DNA of 64,000 nucleotides from Paenibacillus lupini. Lineage in GTDB: Bacteria; Bacillota; Bacilli; Paenibacillales; Paenibacillaceae. This document shows, one piece after another, positions 37,674 to 46,160 of this stretch. The position numbers and the translations under genes are program-made. Where the stretch lies: contig NZ_JAASRW010000005.1 of the NCBI RefSeq assembly GCF_011761355.1, positions 124,001 through 188,000 on the forward strand. Reading direction: 5' to 3'. Positions within the stretch are counted from its first letter, which is position 1, and every line of letters starts with the position of its first letter. A model generated the notes under the pieces. It searched no databases. It saw only the letters and a program-made list of their open reading frames with translations, and was not told where the DNA came from.

Positions 37674-37692
37674 CAGGTTTACAACCTGTCAA
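37674..37692 (-). promoter_or_regulatory. Candidate promoter/operator of the SLH protein gene
   Basis: On the minus strand, TTGACA (37692-37687) is overlapped by a dyad, CAGGTT-TAC-AACCTG (37674-37688, plus-strand view). The expected -10 position 17 bases on is weak (AAATAC). The dyad would place a regulator over the -35 box. Confidence 0.4.
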
Positions 37693-37967
37693 AATATAGA
37701 ATCCATGGAAACTATTACTCCGAGAACAAGGCGAAATGCTAAAGGATTCTAATACAATTTGACCAGATGGATCGACTTTGAATTGGAATAAATATAGCCT
37801 GATTTTATTTCGGCCGCAAAGCCGGTACGCAGAGCGAGGAGAAGCATTCATGTATGTATGAAAGTTCTTGTCGTTGTACACTTGTCTGAAAACGCTTTAG
37901 CTTCTATCATATTTATTGATAGGAAGTAATACAAATTTCTGAGCGAAGCGGAAGGAATGAATATTAA

Positions 37968-39086
37968 ATGACTCAATATAGAATGGCCAAACCAGAAGAA
38001 CGAGATGAGATTGTTGATTTAGCAAACTATTCATTTGGTATCGATTTTGAAAAAGTACTCCCAAAGGTATACCATGAGAATGATCAATCTTATGAGATAA
38101 CTATGGTTGCCGAGAATAAGGAAGGCAAACTGGTATCGCAAATAGCGTTGTTGCCGCAAACTTTGCATGTGGGCACTCTTGAGCTCCGCGCAAAGTTCCT
38201 AGGGGGAGTTGCTGTTCATCCGCGGGCTCGGGGAGAAGGACATATGAAGGTTTTGATGACGAGCTGGCTGGATGAAATGAGAGGTACTTCTGATCTGAGT
38301 GTATTGAGTGGTCAGCGGCAGAGATATGAGTATTTCGGGTATACGGCTGGCGGAATCAAGTGTGAGTATACGATTACCAAAGCAAATGTCAGGCACGTAA
38401 TGGAGAAAATAGATAGCAGGGGAATCTCATTCTTGCCGCTATTTGAACTTGAGAATGCTGAAGCATTTACCAACACAATAAACACGTCACGTCGTGCTTA
38501 CGTTCCGCGGGAACCACGTCTTATCCAGAAGATTTTCGCCTCCTTTGGACAAGCTCCTATTGGCATAGTATGCGAGGATACCCTTATCGGGTATTTGGTC
38601 AAGGATCATAGCGGTACTGTAATAAGTGAACTGTCGGTAACAAACGTGAAAGATATTCGAAAAATAATGAAAGCTTATTTTGATAAATATGCTGTAGATC
38701 AAGTGAGAATTTCACTACCGGAATATGAGATGGAGAGTAATGCGGAGCTTAGTGCTTTCGCGGAAAATTATAAAATAGAAGCATCTAATATGTATAATAT
38801 ATTTGATTTTGCGAATGTACTAGAAGCCTTTTTAACACTGAAATTCCATACAATTGGACTTTCTCCAGGTGTTTTTTCAGCTGTCATGGATGATCAGCCG
38901 GTAACCATCCGAGTCGACCAATCAGGTGTACATGTCGAGCGGGAAGCTTGGCCAGAGGCTGTTGTTCTTGATAAAATGGAAGCACAGAAGCTGATTCTTA
39001 CGCCTTTTGGCCGATATATGGACGTAGCTGCTCCAAAAGACTGGTTTCCACTCCCGATCTTTTGGCATTTAGTCGATTGCTTTTAA
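37968..39086 (+). CDS. GNAT acetyltransferase, Eis type with SCP2-like C-terminus
   Basis: The N-terminal GNAT domain shows GGVAVHPRARGEGHMKVLM (acetyl-CoA loop, near residue 82), then LSVLSGQRQRYEYFGYTAGG. A second GNAT-like and a C-terminal sterol-carrier-type domain complete the 372-residue Eis architecture. Members acetylate lysines or aminoglycosides at several positions, but the substrate here is unknown. GGAAGGAATG lies just before ATG 37968. It is a paralogue of the shorter gene at 30492. The upstream 37562-37967 interval contains a CTTCTATCA/TGATAG-GAAG hairpin at 37901-37928. Confidence 0.88.
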   Translation: MTQYRMAKPEERDEIVDLANYSFGIDFEKVLPKVYHENDQSYEITMVAENKEGKLVSQIALLPQTLHVGTLELRAKFLGGVAVHPRARGEGHMKVLMTSWLDEMRGTSDLSVLSGQRQRYEYFGYTAGGIKCEYTITKANVRHVMEKIDSRGISFLPLFELENAEAFTNTINTSRRAYVPREPRLIQKIFASFGQAPIGIVCEDTLIGYLVKDHSGTVISELSVTNVKDIRKIMKAYFDKYAVDQVRISLPEYEMESNAELSAFAENYKIEASNMYNIFDFANVLEAFLTLKFHTIGLSPGVFSAVMDDQPVTIRVDQSGVHVEREAWPEAVVLDKMEAQKLILTPFGRYMDVAAPKDWFPLPIFWHLVDCF

Positions 39087-39131
39087 TACTTGGAATCGTT
39101 AAGGATTCGGATCTCGTTAAAAAGGTTCAAA

Positions 39132-39170
39132 GCAAGGGGGAGCTATCATTTTATAGTTGCCCCTTCTTTT
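39132..39170 (+). terminator. Terminator of the Eis-like gene
   Basis: GCAAGGGG and CTAT pair with ATAG and CCCCTT around CATTTT, and a CTTTTATTTT tract follows. It lies 46 bp after the stop codon. Confidence 0.8.
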
Positions 39171-39180
39171 ATTTTACCTG

Positions 39181-39236
39181 TTGACAACATTACGAATATG
39201 AGTTATCTTTAATTCAAGATATTTAATTTAAAGATA
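39181..39236 (+). promoter_or_regulatory. Promoter overlapped by tandem operators, DUF896-DoxX operon
   Basis: TTGACA (39181-39186) and TATCTT (39204-39209) are 17 bp apart. The dyad ATCTTTAATTCAAGAT (39205-39220) covers the -10 box, and a second related half, ATTTAATTTAAAGAT, ends at 39235. The same operator type appears at 39353 and before the dioxygenase gene near 57.2 kb. The layout is that of a repressor blocking RNA polymerase. Confidence 0.65.
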
Positions 39237-39352
39237 AACGAAACGAACCCTCAAAGTCATACGATGGATCACAAATCGAATCGATTGTGAAATGCGAAAT
39301 ACAATGGGAATTGAGCATCGTGTTGTAGAGGAGAAATTTTTTTATCTCACAT

Positions 39353-39385
39353 ATCTTAATTTAAAGATTATTAAATTAAAGACAA
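39353..39385 (+). promoter_or_regulatory. Second operator before the DUF896-DoxX operon
   Basis: ATCTTAATTTAAAGAT (39353-39368) is the exact reverse complement of ATCTTTAAATTAAGAT, which occurs with one change at 57182. A degenerate further copy, ATTAAATTAAAGAC, follows at once. The arrangement suits a dimeric MarR-type repressor such as the MhqR/CatR groups of Bacillus; no MarR gene is in the window. Confidence 0.6.
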
Positions 39386-39409
39386 AAACTTTGGAATGAG
39401 GTGCAGATT

Positions 39410-39643
39410 ATGATTGCTATTCTCGGACGTATTAACGAATTGAGCAGAAAACAGCATGCTGAAGGATTAAACGAGCAGGAGAAAAAAGAGCAGACAGAGC
39501 TTCGTACTGAGTATTTGCAGCAGATTCGCGGTCAAGTTCACGATATGCTGCTGGGTGTCTCGGTAATCGATGACAATGGCGAGGACGTAACTCCGGCGAA
39601 GCTGGCAGCTGATAAAATGATTTTGCTAAGGGATGACCGCTAG
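39410..39643 (+). CDS. DUF896 (UPF0291, YnzC-like) protein
   Basis: A short two-helix cytosolic protein, 77 residues, with the family signature ILGRINELSRKQHAEGLNEQEKKEQTELRTEYL. Its role is unknown; the Bacillus relative YneA-operon protein YnzC has the same helical hairpin. ATG 39410 has GAGGTG at proper spacing; GTG 39401 is inside that site. It is followed 77 bp later by the DoxX gene, and both would be under the repressor sites upstream. Confidence 0.88.
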   Translation: MIAILGRINELSRKQHAEGLNEQEKKEQTELRTEYLQQIRGQVHDMLLGVSVIDDNGEDVTPAKLAADKMILLRDDR

Positions 39644-39720
39644 AGGGATTATCTCAATAGTATGACAGGGCAGATTCGCTAGGTAAATTTAGATTAACAC
39701 TATAAAAATTTGGGAGATGA

Positions 39721-40125
39721 ATGAAAATGATGGATTTGGGACTTCTTATTATTCGGGTAGTGGTAGGATTGTTGTTTGTTGGTCATGGAGCACAGAAACT
39801 GTTCGGCTTGTTCGGGGGATATGGCCCGAAAGGGACAGGAGGCTGGATGGAATCAGTTGGCATTCGTCCTGGTGTTGTTATGGCTGTATTTGCTGGAGTA
39901 TTGGAACTGCTGGGTGGGGCATTGTTCACCACGGGACTGTTCACAGTAGCAGCAGGAGTGATGATTGTAATCACCATGGCAGGTGCTATAGTTAAAGTGC
40001 ATCGGCCTAACGGCCTGTGGGCAACAGCAAATGGGTATGAATATCCGCTGGTCCTCGTGGCTGTAGCTATCGGCGTTGCACTGACAGGAGCAGGAGCTTA
40101 CTCACTGGATGCGCTGTTGTTCTAA
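39721..40125 (+). CDS. DoxX-family membrane protein (MhqP-like)
   Basis: A four-helix membrane protein (RVVVGLLFVGHGAQKLFGLFGGYG, GVVMAVFAGVLELLGGALFTTGLF, then two further helices) of the DoxX group. Bacillus MhqP, co-regulated with quinone-detoxifying dioxygenases by MhqR, belongs to the same family. The role as a partner of thiol/quinone stress defence is inferred from that relationship and from the shared operator sequence. GGGAGATGA precedes ATG 39721. A terminator follows at 40149. Confidence 0.9.
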   Translation: MKMMDLGLLIIRVVVGLLFVGHGAQKLFGLFGGYGPKGTGGWMESVGIRPGVVMAVFAGVLELLGGALFTTGLFTVAAGVMIVITMAGAIVKVHRPNGLWATANGYEYPLVLVAVAIGVALTGAGAYSLDALLF

Positions 40126-40148
40126 TCGTTGATGACTTGAATTAACAA

Positions 40149-40181
40149 GGAGCAGATTGCTACGGCAGCTGCTCCTTTTTT
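40149..40181 (+). terminator. Terminator of the DUF896-DoxX operon
   Basis: GGAGCAG pairs with CTGCTCC, with TTGC/GGCA inner pairs possible, followed by six T. It resembles the terminator half of repeat copy 4 at 28045-28079. Confidence 0.9.
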
Positions 40182-40255
40182 ATTAAATCCTTTTTTTACC
40201 ACAGTTTGCCGATTATTGATAATAGCTCATCACCTATTATTTAGTAGAATGATCT

Positions 40256-40290
40256 TATAGTTTCAAACTATAGAAAGTATAGAAAATATA
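40256..40290 (+). promoter_or_regulatory. Palindromic operator, TATAGTTTCAAACTATA type
   Basis: A perfect 17-bp dyad (40256-40272) is followed by GAAAGTATAGAAAATATAG. A very similar arrangement, TATAG-N8-CTATA then CAAGTATAGAAAA, lies before the dioxygenase gene at 59764. The next intact gene here is the exported isochorismatase-fold protein at 40575. Confidence 0.5.
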
Positions 40291-40479
40291 GAATTGTTGA
40301 TATACCTCGGTTTCAATATTATAAAGGCATGCGATGAGCTTCGACATACGGCGAAATTATTGACTAGTTAGTTCGATTACTTCGTAAAACTTATAAAAGA
40401 AAGTAGGGATTTTCAAGAAGTTCTTCCTTATCCATTATTGGAAGACGAAAAATTTTAGGCAGCAGTTACGCAATAGTTT

Positions 40480-40548
40480 TGATGTCAGGAACGGTTACGA
40501 AGTTTACATGGTAATAGACGCTTCGGCCGAGACACACTGTTCTACAAT
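40480..40548 (+). pseudogene. Isochorismatase-fold gene remnant
   Basis: A short frame reads DVRNGYEVYMVIDASAETHCST, matching the segment GYEVYIVTDASGGTT-EAHD found in both intact isochorismatase-fold genes of this window. The rest of the gene is gone. It lies 27 bp upstream of the exported paralogue, so the locus probably held two copies before. Confidence 0.5.
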
Positions 40549-40574
40549 TTTAAAGATAAAGGGAGATAATAATC

Positions 40575-41348
40575 ATGAAAAAATTACTAACAAGCCGCGT
40601 AACAACTCTTGCACTTTTAACTGCTTTCGTATCGGCTAGCGCATTCGGATCAATTCTTGTTGCCAAAACAGAGAGAGTTGACGCTAGTTCAACTGCCATT
40701 CAAGCCAAGGCAGTTCCGTCTCCTAGATTGTTGACGCCAACGAACCATACCTTGCTCATGATCGACCATCAACCGCAAATGGCATTTGCTACATCATCTA
40801 TTGATATTCAGGAATTGCGGAATAACGTGACCGGACTTGCCAAAGCAGCTAAATCTTTCAAGGTGCCGACCGTTCTGACTACTGTTGCTTCAGAGTCGTT
40901 CAGCGGACCGATTTTCCCGGAAATTCAAGCAGTTTTCCCAGACCAGAAACCAATTGACCGCACAACGATGAATGCTTGGGAAGATAAACGAGTTGTTGAT
41001 AAAGTAAACAGCTATGGCAAGAAAAAGCTTGTCGTTTCTGGTCTGTGGACAGAGGTTTGCGATTTATCTGCTGTGCTTTCCGCGATCGATCAAGGATATG
41101 AAGTATACATTGTAACCGATACATCGGGCGGTGTCTCAAAAGAAGCGCACGATATGGCCATTGAGCGAATGATTCAAGCGGGCGCGGCACCAATCACTTG
41201 GGAACAGTACTTACTGGAACTACAACGCGACTGGGCACGTTCTGAAACGTACAAATCGACAACAGATATTGCTAAAGAACACGGCGGCGCATATGGTCTA
41301 GGTGTTATTTACTCGCAAGAAATGTTCGGCGGCAGTGAGGGACACTAA
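40575..41348 (+). CDS. Exported isochorismatase-fold hydrolase
   Basis: Residues 1-27 form an apparent signal peptide (basic start, LALLTAFVSASAFGSILV), followed by an isochorismatase domain. The catalytic Asp lies in LLMIDHQPQM, a conserved Lys in KKLVVSGLWTEVC, and the catalytic Cys in TEVCDLSAVLSAIDQGYEV, so the Asp-Lys-Cys triad appears complete. It is close to the cytosolic protein encoded at 50650, which lacks the leader. A secreted member of this group is unusual; the substrate is unknown. The ribosome site is AAAGGGAGAT. A strong terminator follows. Confidence 0.85.
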   Translation: MKKLLTSRVTTLALLTAFVSASAFGSILVAKTERVDASSTAIQAKAVPSPRLLTPTNHTLLMIDHQPQMAFATSSIDIQELRNNVTGLAKAAKSFKVPTVLTTVASESFSGPIFPEIQAVFPDQKPIDRTTMNAWEDKRVVDKVNSYGKKKLVVSGLWTEVCDLSAVLSAIDQGYEVYIVTDTSGGVSKEAHDMAIERMIQAGAAPITWEQYLLELQRDWARSETYKSTTDIAKEHGGAYGLGVIYSQEMFGGSEGH

Positions 41349-41360
41349 TCCATAGCAGAA

Positions 41361-41398
41361 AAAATTCACGAAGTAAGCAATACTTCGTGAATTTTTTT
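41361..41398 (+). terminator. Terminator of the exported hydrolase gene
   Basis: AAAAATTCACGAAGTA pairs with TACTTCGTGAATTTTT around AGCAA, with a run of T in the right arm. It lies 12 bp after the stop codon. Confidence 0.92.
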
Positions 41399-41421
41399 AT
41401 AACTGGAAAGGAAGTAGAATA

Positions 41422-41589
41422 GTGACACTATTCCAAGTAAATGAATGGCTGGACGAATACAATTACTATATGCTGCTCTATGAAATGTTCGGTGATCAAA
41501 CCTATTTAAAAGAAGGGGAAGAAATAATGAGGAGCATGGAAAAATATGTGGGCAGAATGCTAATTCTTGAAAAATTTAAACATGCCTGA
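41422..41589 (+). CDS. Small hypothetical protein, 55 aa
   Basis: GTG 41422 follows AAAGGAAG at eight bases. The peptide is acidic and helical, beginning MTLFQVNEWLDEYNYYMLLY and ending MEKYVGRMLILEKFKHA. It has no membrane helix and matches no family I know. It lies directly behind the exported hydrolase terminator, so it needs its own promoter. The bases after it, 41590-41989, hold only AT-rich inverted repeats. Confidence 0.5.
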   Translation: MTLFQVNEWLDEYNYYMLLYEMFGDQTYLKEGEEIMRSMEKYVGRMLILEKFKHA

Positions 41590-41897
41590 TAGGAGTCAAG
41601 GTTCACTTAGAACGATAGTTGAATTAACCGCCAACGTGATTTTGCCATTCCCCGTCTTGCCATTGCTACTATTAATATTCGCTATATGCGCTAATGTCCT
41701 TGGGCTAACGAGTGTTCCAATTCCGCGATAGAGAAGCGGCTCCTTCATAGTTTCAAACCACAAATAGAGCCCCCAACACACCAACCCTAAAATCTAGAAA
41801 CCCTCACCTGAAATCTAGCGGATATATTATATGACCGGTTCTTTTATATAATATTTACAAAGCCCTGCAATTAATACGATACGTTCATCACTATCAC

Positions 41898-41949
41898 GGA
41901 AGCACCAAGAAAAGTAACGGCTAATACTAGATAGTGCATTGGTGCTTCC
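41898..41949. repeat. Inverted repeats in a non-coding gap
   Basis: GGAAGCACCAA (41898-41908) is repeated in reverse as TTGGTGCTTCC (41939-41949), 30 bases apart. CACTATC and GATAGTG flank them in the same inverted sense. Further left, ATATTATAT/ATATAATAT arms lie near 41825-41855. The function is unknown; a structured RNA or decayed element is possible. Confidence 0.35.
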
Positions 41950-41989
41950 AATCTATATTTTTTGCTGATTTGAGAAACGGGGGATCTCT

Positions 41990-42175
41990 ATGCCAAGAAC
42001 GAGAATCAAGAGCCGCAACGAGAAGGATATGCCGGCGATTAATAAGCTTATGCATGACTATGATAACCTTATGGCGGCGTATCGTTTACAGAATCAAGAG
42101 GTACAGCGGTTGTACGCCGAATTTCGCAGGTTGAATAAGCAGCTGGAAGCAAAAGAAACTTCAAAGGATGATTAA
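41990..42175 (+). CDS. Small coiled-coil-like protein, 61 aa
   Basis: A charged, helical protein (NKLMHDYDNLMAAYRLQNQE, QRLYAEFRRLNKQLEAKE) with heptad-like leucine spacing. GGGGGAT sits six bases before ATG 41990. The next small ORF starts three bases after its stop, so the two are probably translated together. The pair has a phage-like or accessory look, but no named family is recognised. Confidence 0.55.
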   Translation: MPRTRIKSRNEKDMPAINKLMHDYDNLMAAYRLQNQEVQRLYAEFRRLNKQLEAKETSKDD

Positions 42176-42178
42176 TCA

Positions 42179-42337
42179 GTGAAAGCGACGATGTACGGCA
42201 TTGAGATTGAAGGCACGCCAATGGAAATAGCGGAATTGAAAATGCGAATTGAAACTTGTCTCAAAATGCAAACACTCGTGATGAATCCGAGTCCATTACA
42301 GGCACCTCCTTGGACAACTGCTCTCTCGGAAGAGTAG
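42179..42337 (+). CDS. Small hypothetical protein, 52 aa
   Basis: GTG 42179 lies three bases after the previous stop, with AAAGGATG upstream inside the preceding gene. It reads MKATMYGIEIEGTPMEIAEL then KMRIETCLKMQTLVM and ends in a Pro-rich tail. It seems to be the second gene of a two-gene unit. The first part has a beta-alpha pattern. The function is unknown, and 42338-42465 shows nothing else. Confidence 0.45.
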   Translation: MKATMYGIEIEGTPMEIAELKMRIETCLKMQTLVMNPSPLQAPPWTTALSEE

Positions 42338-42465
42338 GGTATAGGGAAAGAGGGACGGGGGTGGCACAGCTCACCGCAGCTGTCCTTCCACTTCTCTCGC
42401 TCGCTGCGGTTCAGAAAGATGAACGAACTGAACTTCTAATCTGGATTAACTAAGGGGGATACACT

Positions 42466-43365
42466 GTGGAATTGCGCCAGCTTGAATATTTTATTCATGT
42501 TTGCCAATCAGGAAGTTTGACCAAAGCCAAAGAAGAATTAGGTGTGACTCAGCCTACACTAAGTCAGCAGATTCGGGTTTTGGAAGATGAGTATAATATT
42601 CAATTGTTCAATCGGGTGAGTAGAGGAGTTGAAGTAACGGAAGCAGGGGAAATTCTCTTAAATAAGGGCAACGCTATTATGAATCTTCTTGAGGAGGCAC
42701 GTAACGAAATAAATGGCCGAAACAATAAATCTAGAGAAACTATCTCTATTGGGTGTTGTCCTGCTGAGCTTGAATATCTTGCTCCTTACTTCATAAGATT
42801 TCATCAAAAATACCCGAATATTTTATTGAAAATAATCGATGCAGAGGATGTGGAGAATAAAGTATTGAAACATGAGGTAGACATTGGAATTACGGCATAT
42901 CCGGTTTCTGCACCTTCGGTCATTTCGACTCATTTGTATAGACAAGAAATGGTGCTATTAATTCACTCAGAACATCCTCTGGCCGATAAATCATTGATTC
43001 CTTTTCGATCTTTGAGGCAAATGAAATCAATCATGTTCCTAGAAAAAAACAAATCATTAATTGATATATATTGTTTCTCTTGTGGATTTAACTTGAAATC
43101 GACAATAGAAACGTCTTCTACTTCAGTATTGATTCATTGGGTTCGTCAAGGACTTGGGGCAGCTCTAATACCAGCATCCTCGCTGGAAAGTCTAAGGGAC
43201 GATTCGTTGCGTATTGTCAAATTAGAAGGCCATATTCCTTGCTGGGATATATCTCTTTTACATCTTAATTCCGTTACTACGAGTTTAACGTCACGAATAT
43301 TCATGCAAGAGATGGAATCATATGTAAGTGAGGTTGAGGTGAATCTTTCATGTTCAGGCAATTAG
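42466..43365 (+). CDS. LysR-family regulator, first of an overlapping pair
   Basis: The N-terminal winged helix-turn-helix reads MELRQLEYFIHVCQSGSLTKA and GVTQPTLSQQIRVLE, and the LysR substrate-binding domain begins near residue 90. It starts with GTG 42466. The length of 299 residues is normal. The last 16 bases overlap the next LysR gene. The ligand is unknown; the usual divergent target is absent because small plus-strand ORFs lie upstream. Confidence 0.92.
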   Translation: MELRQLEYFIHVCQSGSLTKAKEELGVTQPTLSQQIRVLEDEYNIQLFNRVSRGVEVTEAGEILLNKGNAIMNLLEEARNEINGRNNKSRETISIGCCPAELEYLAPYFIRFHQKYPNILLKIIDAEDVENKVLKHEVDIGITAYPVSAPSVISTHLYRQEMVLLIHSEHPLADKSLIPFRSLRQMKSIMFLEKNKSLIDIYCFSCGFNLKSTIETSSTSVLIHWVRQGLGAALIPASSLESLRDDSLRIVKLEGHIPCWDISLLHLNSVTTSLTSRIFMQEMESYVSEVEVNLSCSGN

Positions 43366-44213
43366 AATGTTTCATTCAAATTTGCAAAGAAGGAAGTTTT
43401 ACTAAGGCTGCAGAGGTTTTATTGATGTCTCAACCTTCTTTAAGTCAACAGATCCGCTTTCTAGAGGTAGAAGTGGGAAGCCCTTTGTTTGAGAGAGTTG
43501 GTAGAGGGGTAAAGATTACAGCTGACGGGGAAATACTTTATGAAAAGGCCCGTTCAGTGATGAGGCTCATTGAAGAATCAAAAAAAGAAACTTACGAGTT
43601 ACGTTATTCTCGGGCAAATAGACTTTCGATAGGCATTTCGCCAATGGATTTTTTTTCTTTCATACCCCGCTTTTTGAAGTTCCATGAACAGTGTCCTGAC
43701 ATTACATTAAAATTTTCGAGTGTAGAAAATACATCACAGCAATTATTGAATAGTAGTATCGATATTGGCATTACTGACAAATATACTCCAAACAAAGAAA
43801 TTCATTCGATGCACCTATATAAAGAAGAACAAGCATTGGTCGTTTATGCGGATCATCCATGGGCAGATCGAACCGTTGTTTCTTTTCAAGAGCTGGAAGA
43901 TTTAGAATCTTCCTTATTTGTTGGGGATATAAGCTTAATCGAGCACCTCCATACATTCAGCGATAAAATCGCTAAATCCTTACAATCAAAGTTTGAGTCA
44001 ACTTCCACGGCTATTCTTCTTTCTATGGTACTGCAAAAGATGGGGGTAGCTATCTTATCTGCTTCTTTAATTGAAAGTTTTTCCGGTCAGCAATTGAAAA
44101 TGATTCGTCTCGTGAATCCAACACCAATTCGTGAGATAAAGCTTGTTTTTAAAAAGTATCATGACAATAATCCTTCTGTTCAGAAATGTATCAACTTTTT
44201 TCTAGAAGTATAA
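43350..44213 (+). CDS. LysR-family regulator, second of an overlapping pair
   Basis: The DNA-binding domain is MFRQLECFIQICKEGSFTKA and LMSQPSLSQQIRFLE, and the effector domain follows to residue 287. ATG 43350 lies inside the preceding gene, preceded by GAGGTTGAGG, so the two are translationally coupled. The proteins share the same overall layout and look like diverged tandem duplicates. Coupled synthesis would allow heterodimers or heterotetramers, but that is an inference. Confidence 0.92.
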   Translation: MFRQLECFIQICKEGSFTKAAEVLLMSQPSLSQQIRFLEVEVGSPLFERVGRGVKITADGEILYEKARSVMRLIEESKKETYELRYSRANRLSIGISPMDFFSFIPRFLKFHEQCPDITLKFSSVENTSQQLLNSSIDIGITDKYTPNKEIHSMHLYKEEQALVVYADHPWADRTVVSFQELEDLESSLFVGDISLIEHLHTFSDKIAKSLQSKFESTSTAILLSMVLQKMGVAILSASLIESFSGQQLKMIRLVNPTPIREIKLVFKKYHDNNPSVQKCINFFLEV

Positions 44214-44231
44214 AAATTTAAAGACTACAGC

Positions 44232-44273
44232 AAGCGAGCCAAGACGAAGGGGATTTCCTTGTCGTGCTCGCTT
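44232..44273 (+). terminator. Terminator of the LysR pair
   Basis: AAGCGAGC (44232-44239) and GAC-AAGG pair with CCTT-GTC and GCTCGCTT (44266-44273). The stem is long but lacks a T-run. It begins 18 bp after the stop codon. Confidence 0.55.
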
Positions 44274-44466
44274 ATTCGAGTTGGCGGCGTAGGGAAAAAT
44301 AGTATCCCTACCTGAAATGTAAGCCTTTTCCTTCCCTTTGCTTGCTATAACCTTTATACTAGCAGTAAATTGAGGCCTCTGGACAGTGTTCCCCTGTTTG
44401 TTTGTGTTAACATATTACATTAATAGGATATTAAGTTTACTGCTCACAGCCGAAGGAGAATTAAGA

Positions 44467-46137
44467 ATGTATAAAATGCGTAAATCAGCAATGCTGTTAC
44501 TAGCACTGATGATGTGTTGGACGTTAGCGGCTTGTTCTGGGAACACTGGTACATCGAGCAATGGCAAGCCTAAGGAGGCAGATGCTTCTCAAACGAAGGC
44601 TTCTCCGGATGAGCCTGCCTGGAAGCTGGACACGACACCAATTACGTTTGACTGGTATATCAATTTCGATTGGTTCACAAGCAAGTGGGGAGGAAACATC
44701 GTTTCCGATTATATAACGAAGAAGACGGGCGTCAGCTTGAACTTTATCGTGCCTGCTGGTGACGCCGGCGAGAAGCTCAACACGATGATGGCTGCAAAGT
44801 CGCTCCCTGATTTCATTACGCTAGGCTCGTACGAGGATTCCGCACTGAAGATGATTAATGGAGATATGGTGCTTCCATTGAATGAACTAGCGGATCAGTA
44901 TGATCCTTATTTCTTTAAAGTCGCTGACCCCACGAAGCTTAGCTGGTATACGCAGGCTGACGGCAATGTGTATAGCTATCCGAACGCCTCTTCTTCTCCT
45001 GAGGATTATCGAAAATATGGTGAGCTTTTTACGTCTAATCAAACCTTTCTAGTTCGGAAAGACATGTATGAAGCACTTGGAAAGCCGGATATGAGCACGC
45101 CCGAAGGGTTTCTCGACGCTCTGAGAGCAGCGAAGAAGCAGTTTCCCGAAATAGACGGCAAGCCACTCATTCCCATTGGCTTGCACGAATTTACGGAAAC
45201 AGGCAACTATTCGCTGGAGGAGTATCTTCAGAACTTCCTAGCTATTCCACAGCAGAAAAACGGCAAACTATACGATCGTCGAAGTGATCCAACTTATCTA
45301 AAATGGCTGAAGGTATTCCGCCAAGCGAATGAGGACGGGCTGATACCGACAGATGTCTATATTGATGAAAAACGACTGGAAAAGGATGAGAAAATATCGC
45401 AGGGTCGCTATTTTGCTATGCTGTATCAGTGGTCTGATTTTACTGAAATTAACCAAGATTTGTATCAGAAGGACCCGAATAAGGTGTATATCGCGATTGA
45501 TGGCCCTGCAAATGATGCGCATGATGCGCCAACACTTGGAGGAAATGGTGTCTCTGGTTGGACGGTGACGCTTATCTCGAAGAACGTCAAGGATAAGAAG
45601 AGAGCAATTGCCTTTCTCAGCTATTTGCTCAGCGAAGAAGGAAACAAAGATCTATTCTTAGGAGAGAAGGGGGTCACCTACGATACGATTGACGGCAAAG
45701 ACCAGTTGCTGCCGGAAGTCAGGCATCTGCTCAATACCGACCGCCAAGCGTTCGATAGCAAATATGGCGGTTCTTACTTATATTGGATGCTTATGGATAC
45801 GAACTTAAATCTAGCTTGGATGGAGGGTATGGATGCTGAGCCAGCCAAACAAATTAGAGATTGGACGAAGGGCAAGACGATCAGTATGAGCGAGTTTGAA
45901 AATCTCGACCCTGATCCGACGACGAAGGAAGGTATTGCGGAAGGAAAAAACACACGGCTCTGGGCAGAGACGCTGCCGAAGCTGCTAATGTCGGGATCAG
46001 ATTCTGAATTCGATAAGCTGTTCGCCGAATTTATGAACACCATTACCAAGGAGCCTGAGTATGAAGCTATTTTAGCTAGCCGCCAAGCAACTTATGAAAG
46101 AAATGTTCAGAAGCTGAAGTTGTCGCTCAATCAATAG
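44467..46137 (+). CDS. Extracellular solute-binding lipoprotein (LplA/YtcQ type)
   Basis: The signal peptide ends in lipobox TLAACSG, giving a lipidated Cys near residue 22. A family 1 binding fold follows (ITFDWYINFDWFTSKWGGNI, TKKTGVSLNFIVPAGDAGE). I chose ATG 44467 with AAGGAGAA upstream; a longer frame to 44386 lacks a ribosome site. The length is 556 residues. Unlike the 13.7-kb system, no permease genes are nearby, while a sensor kinase and response regulator follow directly. It may feed a distant transporter or act as a co-sensor. Confidence 0.92.
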   Translation: MYKMRKSAMLLLALMMCWTLAACSGNTGTSSNGKPKEADASQTKASPDEPAWKLDTTPITFDWYINFDWFTSKWGGNIVSDYITKKTGVSLNFIVPAGDAGEKLNTMMAAKSLPDFITLGSYEDSALKMINGDMVLPLNELADQYDPYFFKVADPTKLSWYTQADGNVYSYPNASSSPEDYRKYGELFTSNQTFLVRKDMYEALGKPDMSTPEGFLDALRAAKKQFPEIDGKPLIPIGLHEFTETGNYSLEEYLQNFLAIPQQKNGKLYDRRSDPTYLKWLKVFRQANEDGLIPTDVYIDEKRLEKDEKISQGRYFAMLYQWSDFTEINQDLYQKDPNKVYIAIDGPANDAHDAPTLGGNGVSGWTVTLISKNVKDKKRAIAFLSYLLSEEGNKDLFLGEKGVTYDTIDGKDQLLPEVRHLLNTDRQAFDSKYGGSYLYWMLMDTNLNLAWMEGMDAEPAKQIRDWTKGKTISMSEFENLDPDPTTKEGIAEGKNTRLWAETLPKLLMSGSDSEFDKLFAEFMNTITKEPEYEAILASRQATYERNVQKLKLSLNQ

Positions 46138-46160
46138 TTCCACAGAGGACGCAGCAGGAT

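Noticed and set aside
39292-39400. A 35-codon frame starting MRNTMGIEHRVV between the two operator clusters
   Set aside because: No ribosome site, and it runs through the operator repeats. Probably chance.
41596-41784. A 62-codon minus-strand frame
   Set aside because: No ribosome site or recognisable protein features; the stretch is better treated as non-coding.
41990-42337. Small ORFs taken as part of a prophage
   Set aside because: No integrase, structural or lysis genes are nearby; two small ORFs are not enough.
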